64,000 nucleotides of DNA from Kribbella steppae (GCF_004342025.1 NZ_SLWN01000005.1:310001-374000), one strand, 5' to 3'; shown: positions 27,180-36,567, counted from the stretch's first letter. Notes: generated from the letters alone by a model not told the origin. Numbers and translations: made by a program.

Positions 27180-28574
27180 TCAGGGGCGGCCGAAGAAGTC
27201 CGGCGGCTCCCAGTAGTACACGCTGGCGATCTGCACCGGCTGGCCGGTACGCGGCGCATGCACCATCCGGCCGTCACCGAGGTACATGGCGACGTGGTGG
27301 ATCGTGCCCGGATTGTCCGGGTCCGTCGACCAGAAGATCAGGTCGCCGGGCCGCAGCTCGTCCTCGTCGATGTGCCGGACCTGCTCGTACTGCGCGACGC
27401 TGTAGTGCGGCAGGTAGACGCCGGCCTTCGCCCAGGCAGCCTGGGTCAGGCCGGAGCAGTCCCACCGGCTCGGGCCTGTCCCGCCCCACAGGTACATGTC
27501 GCCGATCTGATCCAGCGCGAAGTCGATCGCAGCGCCGGCACCCTTTCGGGACGGGCGGTCGTCGTCCCGCGGCCGGTCCGGCTGCTTCTTCGGCGGCTTC
27601 TTCCCGGGGTTCTTCTTCTGCTCCTCGCGCCGCTCCCGCTCCTCGCGGGCCTTCTCGGCCGCATCCCGGGCCCGCTCGGCCGCTTCCCGGGCCCGCTCGG
27701 CGGCCTCCCGGGCAGCGATCCGGCGCTTCAGCTCGGCCGCCTTCCTCGCGGCGAGTGCGGCGGCTCGCTGGCGCGCAAGCTCCTCGAGTCCCCGCTGCCG
27801 CTGGGCGGCCACCTGGATCGACGTGTTCTGCAGTACGGCGAGCTGGGTGATCGCCTGTTTGCGCTGGACTCCCACCGCGGTGACCGCCGACGCCTGTGCC
27901 TGCTCTGCGGCCTCGGCCGCCTTCTTGGCCTTGGCCGCCTCGTCGGTCGCGTGCTTCACCCTGGTGACGGCCTGGTCAGCCTGCACCTTGAACAGGTTCG
28001 TCATCACCTGGGTCGCGGTGTAGCGCAGGTACGCGCCCTGCATCGCGGCCGACACCGAGCGAGACGCACCGGCCGAGTCGAGCAGCTCCTGCGGACCCTC
28101 CGCGGTGAACAGCGGCGCGAGTTTCGCCACATCGCCACCACCCTGGTACGACGCCGCGGCGAACCGGCCGATCTGCTGTCGCTGGGTCGCCAGCGTCTTC
28201 TGCGCCTTGGCCGCCCGGGCCGCCGCCTGGGCAGCCTCGGTCTTGGCCAACTGCAGCTTGTAGACGGCACCGTTGTAGGCCTCGTCGGCGATCCCCGACG
28301 CGACGCCGAGCTGCTCGAGCCTCGCGTTCGCGGCGGCCAGCTGGTTCTCGATCGCGGCCACCTGGCCGGCCTTCGCGGTGGCGGCCTGCTTGGCCCGCTC
28401 GACCGCGGCCTTGGACGGAATGACCGGCGGCTTCGGTTTGGCCTGCGCCGGGACCGGAATCACGGCCATCGAGCCGGCCAGACAGACCGCGAGCACACCG
28501 GAGAGCAGCGCTCTGCCGGCCTTCCCCGTGCTCGCGAGCCGCCGACCGGACGTGGCCCTCGAGGGCGTCCGCAT
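27180..28574 (-). CDS. Secreted NlpC/P60 (C40) peptidoglycan hydrolase with coiled-coil domain
   Basis: 464 residues: signal peptide (about 1-45, cut after A-Q-A), a long Ala/Lys/Gln-rich coiled coil (about 60-310, with a very charged R-E-A-A-E-R-A-R repeat run), a Lys/Pro/Arg linker, and the C40 domain (about 345-464). Catalytic Cys373 is in R-W-D-C-S-G-L-T and His427 in T-I-H-H-V-A-M. This is the RipA/CwlO-type layout, where the coiled coil controls the endopeptidase that cuts peptide stems during growth or division. The ATG before R-T-P-S-R was chosen; the frame continues upstream without a good site. Confidence 0.92.
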   Translation of the reverse strand: MRTPSRATSGRRLASTGKAGRALLSGVLAVCLAGSMAVIPVPAQAKPKPPVIPSKAAVERAKQAATAKAGQVAAIENQLAAANARLEQLGVASGIADEAYNGAVYKLQLAKTEAAQAAARAAKAQKTLATQRQQIGRFAAASYQGGGDVAKLAPLFTAEGPQELLDSAGASRSVSAAMQGAYLRYTATQVMTNLFKVQADQAVTRVKHATDEAAKAKKAAEAAEQAQASAVTAVGVQRKQAITQLAVLQNTSIQVAAQRQRGLEELARQRAAALAARKAAELKRRIAAREAAERAREAAERARDAAEKAREERERREEQKKNPGKKPPKKQPDRPRDDDRPSRKGAGAAIDFALDQIGDMYLWGGTGPSRWDCSGLTQAAWAKAGVYLPHYSVAQYEQVRHIDEDELRPGDLIFWSTDPDNPGTIHHVAMYLGDGRMVHAPRTGQPVQIASVYYWEPPDFFGRP

Positions 28575-28595
28575 CGGGTCGTTCCTTCCGCCGGT

Positions 28596-28621
28596 CACGA
28601 ACCCCTTCCCAAAGGTTCGTG
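28596..28621 (-). promoter_or_regulatory. 5' UTR hairpin of the NlpC/P60 gene
   Basis: Perfect 8-base arms CACGAACC and GGTTCGTG with a 10-base loop lie about 20 bases before the ATG of the NlpC gene. It could control translation or RNA stability. It does not match the ydaO/c-di-AMP riboswitch core that precedes many actinobacterial cell-wall hydrolase genes. Confidence 0.5.
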
Positions 28622-28730
28622 AACTTTTGGTCCTCCTGGACCTCATACGCGACACTAGTTGCCTGCAGCCCCATTGGGAACACCTTTCACACAAGTAACT
28701 TTGTTTCACCTGCGTGTCGGCTTGACAAAC

Positions 28731-28742
28731 TACAAGCTTGTA
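28731..28742. promoter_or_regulatory. Palindromic operator candidate TACAAGCTTGTA
   Basis: A perfect 12-base palindrome in the A/T-richer promoter region of the NlpC gene. TACA/TGTA half-sites resemble BlaI/CopY-type operators, but no such regulator gene is in the window. Confidence 0.4.
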
Positions 28743-28784
28743 ATTCCGCACGGACGGTCATGGCGGAGCTGCGGGGAGCACACA

Positions 28785-28821
28785 AACGGCGCCCACCCGG
28801 CCTGAGCCGGAGGGCGCCGTT
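28785..28821 (-). terminator. Probable terminator of the endonuclease/exonuclease/phosphatase gene
   Basis: Perfect 10-base arms AACGGCGCCC and GGGCGCCGTT enclose a second small hairpin (CCGGC/GCCGG). It starts just downstream of the stop of the gene at 28839-29660. Confidence 0.7.
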
Positions 28822-28838
28822 CGGCGCTTCAGGTGAGG

Positions 28839-29660
28839 TCAGCCGAGGATGTAGGAGGCGACCACCGGAAGGTGGTCGGAAGCGAGCGACACCGGCACCG
28901 ATGCCTTCGTCGGGCTCAGCTTGGAGCTGTGCAGCAGGTAGTCGATCCGGGCCGTCGGGTTGTCCGCCTCGATCGTGTACCCAGGCCCGACCCCGACCTC
29001 CGGCCAGGTGTCGGTCAGCAGCGCGGTCAGCGTCTTGATCTCGGGGGTGTCCGGCCGGGCGTTCAGATCGCCCACCAGGAACGTCGGCGTCTTCGAGGTA
29101 CCCAGCACCTCGACCACCTTCTGCGCCTGCTCCAGCCGCTCGGCGTTGTTGTTGTGGGTCAGGTGGGTGTTCGCGAACCGCAGGTCGGCGCCGCGCACCT
29201 TGACCGTCGCGACCGCCAGTCCGCGCTGCTCACCGGCCGGGTACTTCGGCAGCAGCGTGTTGGTGAAGTCCTTGATCGGGTACCGCGACAGGATCGCCGT
29301 ACCGTACTGCCGGTTCGGCTCTCCCGGGTTCAACGGCGGCAGGTCGAGGTTGGCGGCGTACCCGTAGTGCATCTTCAGCCGCTTGGCGAACCAGGCCGGC
29401 TGGTCGACCCAGTTGCTCCGCTCGCTCCAGTGCCGGTCCACCTCCTGCAGCCCGACCACGTCCGCCCCGGACTTCTCGATCAGGACGGCGATCCGCTCCA
29501 GATCGAGTACGCCGTCGATGCCGGCACCGTGGTGGATGTTGTAGGTCATCACCGTCAGCGGACGACCCGGCAGATCAGCCTGGCTCAGTGGCTCGGCGGC
29601 TGCCGCCGTAGGTAGGAGCATCAACAGTCCCGCAATCGTTCCCAGCAACAGTTTGCGCAT
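28839..29660 (-). CDS. Secreted endonuclease/exonuclease/phosphatase family protein
   Basis: 273 residues with a signal peptide ending A-A-A-A. The metal-dependent EEP fold is shown by M-T-Y-N-I-H-H-G (metal Asn), V-V-G-L-Q-E-V-D (metal Glu), V-G-D-L-N-A-R-P-D and the C-terminal L-A-S-D-H-L-P-V-V (catalytic His). Such secreted enzymes act on nucleic acids, phospholipids (sphingomyelinase type) or inositol phosphates; the substrate is open. The ATG before R-K-L-L-L is chosen because it opens the signal peptide. Confidence 0.9.
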   Translation of the reverse strand: MRKLLLGTIAGLLMLLPTAAAAEPLSQADLPGRPLTVMTYNIHHGAGIDGVLDLERIAVLIEKSGADVVGLQEVDRHWSERSNWVDQPAWFAKRLKMHYGYAANLDLPPLNPGEPNRQYGTAILSRYPIKDFTNTLLPKYPAGEQRGLAVATVKVRGADLRFANTHLTHNNNAERLEQAQKVVEVLGTSKTPTFLVGDLNARPDTPEIKTLTALLTDTWPEVGVGPGYTIEADNPTARIDYLLHSSKLSPTKASVPVSLASDHLPVVASYILG

Positions 29661-29723
29661 GCCCTCATCCTGTCGGGAGATGGGCGACTCTCGCACGGCG
29701 TACGAGTGTCGCCCACCTGAACA

Positions 29724-30794
29724 TCAGCGTGTCAGCCGCGCGACCGCGCCCTTGGCACCGGAGGCCCAGCAGCCCGCGTTGACCCCGTGCCCGGCGCACT
29801 CGACGCTGTCGAAGCTGCCGTCGTAGAACTGCTTCCAGCTGCGCCCGCCGTCGTAGCTCACATCGCTCCCCGACGGGCCCACCGCGATCACCGTAGCGGG
29901 CGAGTTCGGGACGAACGCGGAACCACTCCGATACCCCTTCGGTGCCTTGTCGGCCGGAACCAGCTTCCAGCTGCGGCCACCGTCGTACGTGACGGATGCG
30001 GCCTTCACCGCCTCGGTCGGCTTCAGGAAGTCGCCGCCGACCGCAACTCCGAACAGGGAGCCGCGGAACGCGAGGCTGAAGATCCCGGCCGCCTCACCAC
30101 TGGCCATCGGCGAGTCGGCAACGGTCCAGTGCTTGCCGCCGTCAACGGTCCGGAACACCCGAGGCCGGTCCCCGCCGCCGGTCGCGAACCACGCCGTACG
30201 GCCAGGTCCGGCGACCAGGCAGGTCCCGCTGGCCGCGAACGCGAACTCACCCGGCAGCGCGGCCGGCATCCCCGCCGTCGGCTGCACCTTCCACGACTTG
30301 CCACCGTCCGCCGTCGCCAGGATCCGGAACTTCCCGTCCACCGGGTCGCTCAACGCCAGCCCACGCTTGTTGTCGTAGAAGTCAAAGCAGTCGTAGAACG
30401 CGTTCGGGTCGGTGTTGCGGAACGTCTCGGTCCAGGACTTGCCACCATCCACAGTCCGGTAGACCCGCGAGTCCTCACCGTTCCCGATCGACAGCACCAC
30501 CGCGCGCTGCGCATCGAACGCCTCGACGTCGCGGAACTGCACCGTCTCGGGCCCGGCCGGGCTGACGTTCTGCCAGCTCTTCCCACCGTCGACGGTCCGC
30601 AGCACCGTCCCAGCAGATCCGCCCACCCAGGCGACGTCCTTGCTGACCGCGGCCAGCCCGCGGAACTGCGCCGTACTCCCGGTCGGCGTCAGTTCCCACT
30701 GGTACGACGGCCGGCCGCTCGCCTGGGCGGGGACGAGCTGAGACATCAACAGCAGACCTCCTGCCGCAATCGCGGCCACACGCAGGATTCTCAT
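29724..30794 (-). CDS. Secreted BNR/YCF48-like beta-propeller protein
   Basis: 356 residues with a signal peptide (about 1-24, ending A-Q-A). The rest is a run of at least six repeats of the type T-V-D-G-G-K-S-W / T-A-D-G-G-K-S-W / Y-D-G-G-R-S-W, the Asp-box (BNR) signature of sialidase-type beta-propellers, close to the Ycf48 photosystem assembly fold. No sialidase catalytic Arg triad was recognised, so binding or scaffolding outside the cell is more likely than hydrolysis; often annotated oxidoreductase by transfer. Confidence 0.82.
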   Translation of the reverse strand: MRILRVAAIAAGGLLLMSQLVPAQASGRPSYQWELTPTGSTAQFRGLAAVSKDVAWVGGSAGTVLRTVDGGKSWQNVSPAGPETVQFRDVEAFDAQRAVVLSIGNGEDSRVYRTVDGGKSWTETFRNTDPNAFYDCFDFYDNKRGLALSDPVDGKFRILATADGGKSWKVQPTAGMPAALPGEFAFAASGTCLVAGPGRTAWFATGGGDRPRVFRTVDGGKHWTVADSPMASGEAAGIFSLAFRGSLFGVAVGGDFLKPTEAVKAASVTYDGGRSWKLVPADKAPKGYRSGSAFVPNSPATVIAVGPSGSDVSYDGGRSWKQFYDGSFDSVECAGHGVNAGCWASGAKGAVARLTR

Positions 30795-30816
30795 GCCGGG
30801 CAACCTAGCCCATGAA

Positions 30817-31378
30817 TCACATCGCGGTCAGCCGGAAAGATTGAGCAGAATTGCCGTTGCAGGTCAGTTGGACGAGTTGGGTGCTGTCGGCGGTCGATGC
30901 GTTGGGAACAGTCAGGCATTTGTTGCTCAGACGGCTGACGAAATGGAAGTGGCCATCGCCTTCCGGGACCGCTTTCCATTGCTGGTTGGTGCCACCGCCG
31001 TAGGTCCAGAGCTGAAGGCCGGCATCGTCGACCGAGGATCCTCCGGTCACGTCGATCGCCTTGGTCGCCACGTGGTCGGCGACCGGCCCCCAGGTGTTCG
31101 ACTGGAATCGCCCGGTCCCGAGGAAGGTGTTGTTGAACCACGGCCAGCCGCCGCTCGAATCGTTGTACGCCGTCACGTGGAGACCGAAGAACGCACCACC
31201 GTTGTTCATGTACCGCTGGAACCCGGTCCGCTGTGCGGCGAGTCGTCGAGGAACATCACCACCTGGTACTGCGACGCACTCAGATTGTTGAGTTGGTCCC
31301 AGTTGTTCGTGGCCGTGTAGCTGAACCCGTTCTGCGCCCCGAACTGCGGGAACCGCTCCCCTCTGTCATCGGGAGTTA
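30817..31378 (-). pseudogene. Decayed ThuA-domain plus ricin-type lectin protein
   Basis: The 3' part is open for 130 codons from an internal ATG (31209) and holds the end of a ThuA (trehalose-utilisation-like) domain (F-F-G-L-H-V-T-A-Y-N) followed by a ricin-B lectin tail (G-G-G-T-N-Q-Q-W-K and N-G-N-S-A-Q-S-F). Upstream, the ThuA sequence continues (F-G-A-Q-N-G-F-S-Y, Q-V-V-M-F-L-D-D-S-P) but in another frame: one missing base near 31236 breaks it, where S-P-A-Q-R-T-G-F-Q-R-Y would be expected. The beginning, including the signal peptide, is missing and a stop lies a few codons further up. Confidence 0.8.
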
Positions 31379-31508
31379 CGCAATGAGATTTCAGAACTTA
31401 AATTAACTCATGGCCTAAGTGCGGTAAAGACTCCACCGGTCCCGGAACTCTTGCCGCCGACGCGCGCCGCTGTCACCCTGAGCCACCGACATTCGAAGGG
31501 GCCCGCAG

Positions 31509-32393
31509 ATGGACGACTCCGTGCTCACCTCGGTGCTGCTGCCGATCGCACTGGCGATCATCATGCTCGGCCTCGGCCTGACGCTGACCGTCGCGGACTT
31601 CAGCCGGGTACTACGGATGCCCCGAGCGGTTCTGGTCGCGCTCGGCGTCCAGGTGATCCTGCTGCCGGTGATCTGCTTCGGACTGGTGAAGCTGTTCGGC
31701 CTGGCTCCGGCACTCGCCGTCGGCATGATGCTGCTGGCGGCCTCCCCGGGCGGTACGACGGCCAACCTGTTCAGCCACCTGGCCGGCGGTGACGTCGCCC
31801 TCAACGTCACCCTGACCGCGGTGAACTCAGTCCTCGCCGTGATCACCCTGCCGATCGTGGTCAACCTGTCCCTCGACTATTTCCTCGGCGACGGCCAGAT
31901 CGGCCTGCAGCCGGCCAAGATGCTGCAGGTGTTCGCGATCGTGCTGGTCCCGGTCGCACTCGGCATGCTGTTACGGAACAAGCTGCCGGCCTTCGCGGAG
32001 CGGATGGTCCGGCCGGTGAAGATCGGCTCGATCCTCGTCCTAGCCCTGGTGATCTTCGCCGCGATCTACAGCGAGCGCGACAACGTGCTCGACTACATCG
32101 CGGCCGTGGGCGTGGTCGCCCTACTGCTGAACGTCATCAGCCTCGCCCTCGGGTACGTCGTACCGCGGCTGGCCAAACTGGGTGAGCGGCAGTCGATCGC
32201 CTGCTCGATGGAGATCGGCATCCACAACGCAACGCTGGCCCTCACCATCGCACTCAGCCCGACCCTGCTCGACAGCAGCGAGATGTCCATCCCGGTCGCC
32301 GTCTACGGCATCGTCATGTTCTTCCCGACCGGCATCTTCGCCTACTACCTCAGCCGTCGGACGACGGTTCAGCGCGCCGGATCGAGTGTCTGA
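31509..32393 (+). CDS. Bile acid:sodium symporter (BASS) family transporter
   Basis: 294 residues, about nine to ten transmembrane helices. The family signatures are L-L-A-A-S-P-G-G-T-T-A-N-L-F-S-H (sodium-site crossover) and E-I-G-I-H-N-A-T-L-A-L-T near the end. BASS proteins take up organic anions with sodium; bacterial members carry bile acids, pantoate or pyruvate-like acids. The substrate is not evident. It converges on the MmyB-type regulator gene with a 25-base overlap of the two 3' ends. Confidence 0.92.
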   Translation: MDDSVLTSVLLPIALAIIMLGLGLTLTVADFSRVLRMPRAVLVALGVQVILLPVICFGLVKLFGLAPALAVGMMLLAASPGGTTANLFSHLAGGDVALNVTLTAVNSVLAVITLPIVVNLSLDYFLGDGQIGLQPAKMLQVFAIVLVPVALGMLLRNKLPAFAERMVRPVKIGSILVLALVIFAAIYSERDNVLDYIAAVGVVALLLNVISLALGYVVPRLAKLGERQSIACSMEIGIHNATLALTIALSPTLLDSSEMSIPVAVYGIVMFFPTGIFAYYLSRRTTVQRAGSSV

Positions 32394-33214
32394 CTGCCCA
32401 GCACCGACAGCAGTTGCAGCTTCTCGGCGCTCTCACTGCCCGGGGCGGCGGTGAAGATCACCAGCGTCTGCTGCTGATCGCGGTTGTCGATGACCTCGCA
32501 GTACAGCTCGAGCTCGCCGACGGCCGGATGGTTGAACCGCTTGGTCCGGCTGTGGGCGACACCGATCTCGTGCGCGTCCCAGATCTCGGCGAACTCCGGA
32601 CTGAGCTTCTGCAGTGCGCGGACCATCGAGGCGGCGTACGACTTGGGTCCATCGGCCGTCGCGACCGAGCGCAGCCACGACGCCAGCATCCGGCCGTGCG
32701 TCGACAACTCCGGTTCGCGATACAAACTGCGTGAGTCCGGATCGGCGAACCAGCGGTAGATCTCGCTGCGCGCCATGCCTTCGTAGTTGGTCTGCTCGCC
32801 GGCGAACGCGACATGGGCCGGCGTCTGCGCGAGCGTCTCGCCGCACCGGTTGAGAAGCATCGCGGGCGTGTCCTGCAGCCGGTCGAGAATCCGCAGCATC
32901 CCCGGGTCGACGTGACAGTTCCGGGTCATCCGCGGCGGCGTACCGTGGCCGGCCAGCACGAAGAGATGGTCGCGTTCCTCCAGCGTCAGCCGGAGTGCGC
33001 GGGCGATCGATGTCAGCATCTCCACCGACGGCTGCGGCCCGCGCCCGCCCTCGAGCCGGCTGTAGTAGTCGGTCGACATCGACGCCAGGACGGCGACCTC
33101 CTCGCGACGAAGGCCGGGCGTACGACGGCGGCGGCCGCGCGGCATCCCGACATCCTCGGGTTGCAGGGCCTCGCGTCGCTTGCGCAGAAAATCGGACAGG
33201 TCGCCGTACTCCAT
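32369..33214 (-). CDS. MmyB-like XRE-family transcriptional regulator
   Basis: 281 residues. An N-terminal Cro/C1 helix-turn-helix (about residues 1-85, with R-T-P-G-L-R-R-E-E-V-A-V-L-A and S-T-D-Y-Y-S-R-L-E-G-G-R-G) is joined to a C-terminal MmyB ligand-binding domain (P-A-M-L-L-N-R-C, W-L-R-S-V, F-N-H-P-A-V-G). This family often regulates a divergent short-chain dehydrogenase gene, the layout here, with a strong palindrome in between. The ligand domain is thought to bind a hydrophobic small molecule. Confidence 0.92.
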   Translation of the reverse strand: MEYGDLSDFLRKRREALQPEDVGMPRGRRRRTPGLRREEVAVLASMSTDYYSRLEGGRGPQPSVEMLTSIARALRLTLEERDHLFVLAGHGTPPRMTRNCHVDPGMLRILDRLQDTPAMLLNRCGETLAQTPAHVAFAGEQTNYEGMARSEIYRWFADPDSRSLYREPELSTHGRMLASWLRSVATADGPKSYAASMVRALQKLSPEFAEIWDAHEIGVAHSRTKRFNHPAVGELELYCEVIDNRDQQQTLVIFTAAPGSESAEKLQLLSVLGSQTLDPAR

Positions 33215-33242
33215 GACTCCAGTCTCCCGGACCCGGTGCCGT

Positions 33243-33269
33243 TATCCAGGGCTTGCCGAGCCCTGGATA
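33243..33269. promoter_or_regulatory. Operator palindrome between MmyB regulator and SDR
   Basis: Perfect 11-base arms TATCCAGGGCT and AGCCCTGGATA with a five-base spacer lie in the 100-base gap between the divergent regulator and dehydrogenase genes. It is most simply the regulator's binding site, covering both promoters. Confidence 0.75.
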
Positions 33270-33313
33270 GGCCGAGCCTGGTTACGCCGGATCGGCCGGC
33301 GAACCCTGGAGAC

Positions 33314-34057
33314 ATGAAAACGACTGGCAACACGATCTTCATGACCGGCGGCACCTCCGGGATCGGCCTCGGCCTGGCCCGGAAGCTCCGCGACCTCGGC
33401 AACACCGTGATCATCAGCGGCCGCCGCAAGGATCTGCTCGACCGGATCGCCGCCGAGGACGGCATCGAGGGGATCGCCCTCGACGTCGCCGACCCGGAGT
33501 CCATCACCGCCGCCGTCGAGACCGTCACCACGACGTACCCCGACCTCAACGTAGTCGTCACGATGGCCGGCGTCATGCGCGCCGAGGACCTGCACGACCC
33601 CGCTCACCTGGCGACGAGCGAGGAGATCATCGCCATCAACCTGCTCGGCACGATCCGCACCATCACCGCCTTCACGCCGTACCTGCTGAAGCAGCCGGAC
33701 CCGGCCATCCTCACGGTCTCGTCCGGCCTGGCGTTCGTGCCGCTGGTGATCACCCCGACGTACAACGCCACCAAGGCCGCGATCCACAGCTACACGCAGA
33801 GCCTGCGACGACAGCTCGCGGACACCCCGCTCCAGGTGATCGAGGTGATCCCGCCCGCCGTTCAGACCGCGTTGCTGAACCAGGAGAACGACGAGCGGGC
33901 GATGCCGTTGGACGACTACCTGACCGAGACGGTCGAGCTGCTCCAGCAGCAGCCGGATGCCGAGGAGATCCTGGTCGACCGGGTCCGGTTCCTGCGCGAC
34001 GCGGAGCGGGAGAACCGGTATGACGCCGTGATCGCCGCGCTCAATCCGTCGTACTAG
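33314..34057 (+). CDS. Short-chain dehydrogenase/reductase (DltE-like)
   Basis: 247 residues. NAD(P)-binding T-G-G-T-S-G-I-G near the N-terminus, a basic S-G-R-R-K-D favouring NADPH, V-T-M-A-G-V in the N-A-G position (Met-Ala-Gly), S-S-G-L-A-F and the catalytic Y-N-A-T-K. The [10 protein letters not shown] opening and P-P-A-V-Q-T segment fit the DltE group. Divergent from the MmyB-type regulator. Substrate unknown. The last four bases overlap the thiamine-binding protein gene on the other strand. Confidence 0.93.
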   Translation: MKTTGNTIFMTGGTSGIGLGLARKLRDLGNTVIISGRRKDLLDRIAAEDGIEGIALDVADPESITAAVETVTTTYPDLNVVVTMAGVMRAEDLHDPAHLATSEEIIAINLLGTIRTITAFTPYLLKQPDPAILTVSSGLAFVPLVITPTYNATKAAIHSYTQSLRRQLADTPLQVIEVIPPAVQTALLNQENDERAMPLDDYLTETVELLQQQPDAEEILVDRVRFLRDAERENRYDAVIAALNPSY

Positions 34058-34350
34058 CCAAGCGCGTCCTCGATGCGTTCGACCTTGGCGGTGAGCTGGC
34101 CGGTGTAGCCGGGGCGGATGTCCGCCTTGAGGACCAGACCGACCCGGGGCGAGACGGCGGCCACCACCTCAACAGCCTGCTTGACCACCGCCATCACCTC
34201 GTCCCACTCCCCCTCGATGTTGGTGAACATCGCGTTCGTCTCGTTCGGCAGCCCAGAGGCGCGCACCACGCGAACGGCCTCGGCCACCGCCTGGCTCACG
34301 CCTCCGGTCTCGTCACCACCGGAAGGGCTGATGCTGAATGCAACGATCAT
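34054..34350 (-). CDS. MTH1187/YkoF-type thiamine-binding domain protein
   Basis: 98 residues, one ferredoxin-like domain ([36 protein letters not shown]). Members of this family bind thiamine or pyrimidine precursors and form tetramers. It follows the MFS transporter gene by four bases, the last gene of the TetR-MFS unit, which hints at transport or sensing of a related compound; this is only context. Confidence 0.85.
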   Translation of the reverse strand: MIVAFSISPSGGDETGGVSQAVAEAVRVVRASGLPNETNAMFTNIEGEWDEVMAVVKQAVEVVAAVSPRVGLVLKADIRPGYTGQLTAKVERIEDALG

Positions 34351-34354
34351 GCAG

Positions 34355-35941
34355 CTAGTGTCCCGCTTCTTCCTCCTCGACCGCACGGCGCTCGGATGCG
34401 GACGTCGTCAGCAGGGACTTCTCCTTGATGAAGACGATCGCGACCAGGGCGAGGACGGCGATCGGCGCGGAGATCAGGAACAGGTCCGCGGTCGCGTTCC
34501 CGTAGGCCTCCTGGACCGCGACCCGCACCTCGTCCGGCAAGGTGTTGATATCCGGTACGGCGCCACCGCCCTGCGACCCGTCCATCCCGAGCGAGGTCGC
34601 GACCTTGTTCGCGAGGACGGCGCCCAGCGCGCTGACGCCGATCGTGCCGCCCATGCTGCGGAAGAAGCTCACCACCGAGGTCGCCGCACCGAGCTCCCGC
34701 GCCGGTACGTCGTTCTGCGCGGCGAGCACCAGGTTCTGCATCACCAGGCCGACGCCGACACCGAGCACGACCATGAAGACCGACATCCGGAACGTTCCGG
34801 TGTGCGCGTCGATCGTGCCGAGCAGTGTGAGCCCGATCGGCAGCAACACGCCACCCGCGACCAGGTAGATCTTCCACTTCCCGTACTTCGTGATCAGCCC
34901 ACCGGCGATGGTCGACGACACGAGCATCCCGAGGATCATCGGCAGGCTCATCAGGCCGGCCGACGTCGGCGAGTGCCCCTGGGCGATCTGGAAGTACTGC
35001 GACAGGAACACCGAACCACCGAACAACGCCAGGCCGACCAGCATGCTGGCGACCACGGACAGCGCGACGGTGCGGTTGCGGAACAGGTCCAGCGGGATGA
35101 TCGGCTCCGGGTGCCGCGCCTCGACCACGCCGGCGATCGCGAGCGCGACCACCGCGACGCCGACGAGCGCGAGGCTCCAGCCGGAGACCCAGTCGAACTT
35201 GTTGCCGGCGAATGTCGACCAGACCAGGACGATGCTCACCCCGCTCGTGATCAGCAGGGCGCCCCACCAGTCGATCTTCACGTCCCGGCGGATCGTCGGC
35301 AGCTTCAGTGTCCGCTGCAGCAGGAAGATGGCGACCAGACAGAACGGCACCCCGACCAGGAAGCAGGCCCGCCAGCCGAGCGGCGAGTCGACCAGGAAGC
35401 CGCCGAGCAGCGGCCCGCCGACGGTCGCGGAGGCGAAGATCGCGCCGAAGATGCCGGAGTACCGGCCGAGTTCGCGTGGCGGGATGATCGCCGCCATCAC
35501 GATCTGCACCAGCGCGGTCAGACCGCCGGCGCCGATGCCCTGCACGACCCGGCTGGTCAGCAGCAGTTCGACGTTCGGGGTGAAGCCGGCCACCAGCGAG
35601 CCGACCACGAAGAACGCGAGCGACAGCTGGACCAGCAGCTTGTTGTTGTAGAGGTCGGCGAGCTTGCCCCACAACGGCACGGTGGCCGTCATCGCGAGCA
35701 GCTCGACGGTGACCACCCAGGTGTAGACGGACTGGCTGGCCTCCAGGTCCGCGATGATCCGCGGCAGCGCGGTCGACACGACGGTGCCGGCCAGCACGGC
35801 GACCAGCATGCCCATCATCAGGCCGGAGATGGCCTGCGTGGTCTGCCGCGGGGTGAGTGTTGTGACGGTTTCGGTGACCTCACCCGCGGCGCCGTCGGAG
35901 ACGTTCTCCGGCGACGGGGAGGGTGACGAGGTCGTTGTCAT
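34355..35941 (-). CDS. MFS drug:proton antiporter, DHA2 (EmrB/QacA) family
   Basis: 528 residues with 14 predicted transmembrane segments. The N-terminal part has [13 protein letters not shown] (DHA2 motif D1-like), [11 protein letters not shown] (motif A), Q-G-I-G-A-G-G (motif B region) and G-P-L-L-G-G (motif C) typical of exporters. It probably exports a toxic compound that the upstream TetR regulator senses. The ATG overlaps the TetR stop (ATGA), so both come from one message. Confidence 0.94.
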   Translation of the reverse strand: MTTTSSPSPSPENVSDGAAGEVTETVTTLTPRQTTQAISGLMMGMLVAVLAGTVVSTALPRIIADLEASQSVYTWVVTVELLAMTATVPLWGKLADLYNNKLLVQLSLAFFVVGSLVAGFTPNVELLLTSRVVQGIGAGGLTALVQIVMAAIIPPRELGRYSGIFGAIFASATVGGPLLGGFLVDSPLGWRACFLVGVPFCLVAIFLLQRTLKLPTIRRDVKIDWWGALLITSGVSIVLVWSTFAGNKFDWVSGWSLALVGVAVVALAIAGVVEARHPEPIIPLDLFRNRTVALSVVASMLVGLALFGGSVFLSQYFQIAQGHSPTSAGLMSLPMILGMLVSSTIAGGLITKYGKWKIYLVAGGVLLPIGLTLLGTIDAHTGTFRMSVFMVVLGVGVGLVMQNLVLAAQNDVPARELGAATSVVSFFRSMGGTIGVSALGAVLANKVATSLGMDGSQGGGAVPDINTLPDEVRVAVQEAYGNATADLFLISAPIAVLALVAIVFIKEKSLLTTSASERRAVEEEEAGH

Positions 35942-36567
35942 GAGTGACCCTTCCTTGGTGTGCTGCTGATGCCGAAGGCGGGATCGATGCCCTCGGCAAG
36001 TAGTTGGAACCCTTCGTGGACGAGTTCGCGGACGGGGCGGTCCGGAGCGGCCTTGTGCAGCTCCATCGCGACCCGGCAGGCGGCGCCGGCGGCACTGACG
36101 ACCAGCGCCGGGCGCACCGAGGTGGCCGGCTCGCCCATCCGCTCGGCCAGCGCGGCGGTGAGCTGCCGTTCGTCGTCGAAGCTGGCCGTCATCAGCTGGT
36201 AGACCAGGTTCGGCGACTGCATGATCAGCTCGCCGCGGCGGGACAACTCGCCGTCGCTCTCCAGATCCGCCAGCACCTCGCGAACGATGTGCCACATCGT
36301 CGTCAGCGGCGACTCCTCCGCGGGCGCGGTCCGCATCCGCTCCAGGGCCCGCTCCATGTGCTCGGGATTGCGCCCGAGGATCGCGTGCTCCTTGTGCGGG
36401 AAGTAGTTGAAGAAGGTGCGCACCGAGACGTCGGCCGCCTCGGCGATCTCCTCGACCGTGACATTGTCCGGCCCCTTCTCCAGCGCCAGCCGCAACGCGG
36501 CCTCGGCCAGCGCCGTCCGCGTCTCCCGCTTCTTCCGCTCCCGCAACCCACCCACTGCCTGATTCAC
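35938..36567 (-). CDS. TetR family regulator of the adjacent MFS exporter
   Basis: 209 residues. N-terminal helix-turn-helix T-V-E-E-I-A-E-A-A-D-V-S-V-R-T-F-F-N-Y-F-P-H-K-E (residues ~37-60) and a variable ligand-binding C-terminal half. It is first in the TetR-MFS-thiamine-binding run, so it should regulate itself and the exporter. A TTGCA(N5)TGCAA site lies ~22 bases upstream. Confidence 0.94.
   Translation of the reverse strand: MNQAVGGLRERKKRETRTALAEAALRLALEKGPDNVTVEEIAEAADVSVRTFFNYFPHKEHAILGRNPEHMERALERMRTAPAEESPLTTMWHIVREVLADLESDGELSRRGELIMQSPNLVYQLMTASFDDERQLTAALAERMGEPATSVRPALVVSAAGAACRVAMELHKAAPDRPVRELVHEGFQLLAEGIDPAFGISSTPRKGHS

Noticed and set aside
28575..28750. Possible ydaO (c-di-AMP) riboswitch before the NlpC/P60 gene
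   Set aside because: Only a simple hairpin is visible; the conserved core sequences of ydaO were not found by eye.
34118..35926. Plus-strand frame of 602 codons opposite the MFS gene
   Set aside because: Asp/Arg/His-rich shadow with no domain.
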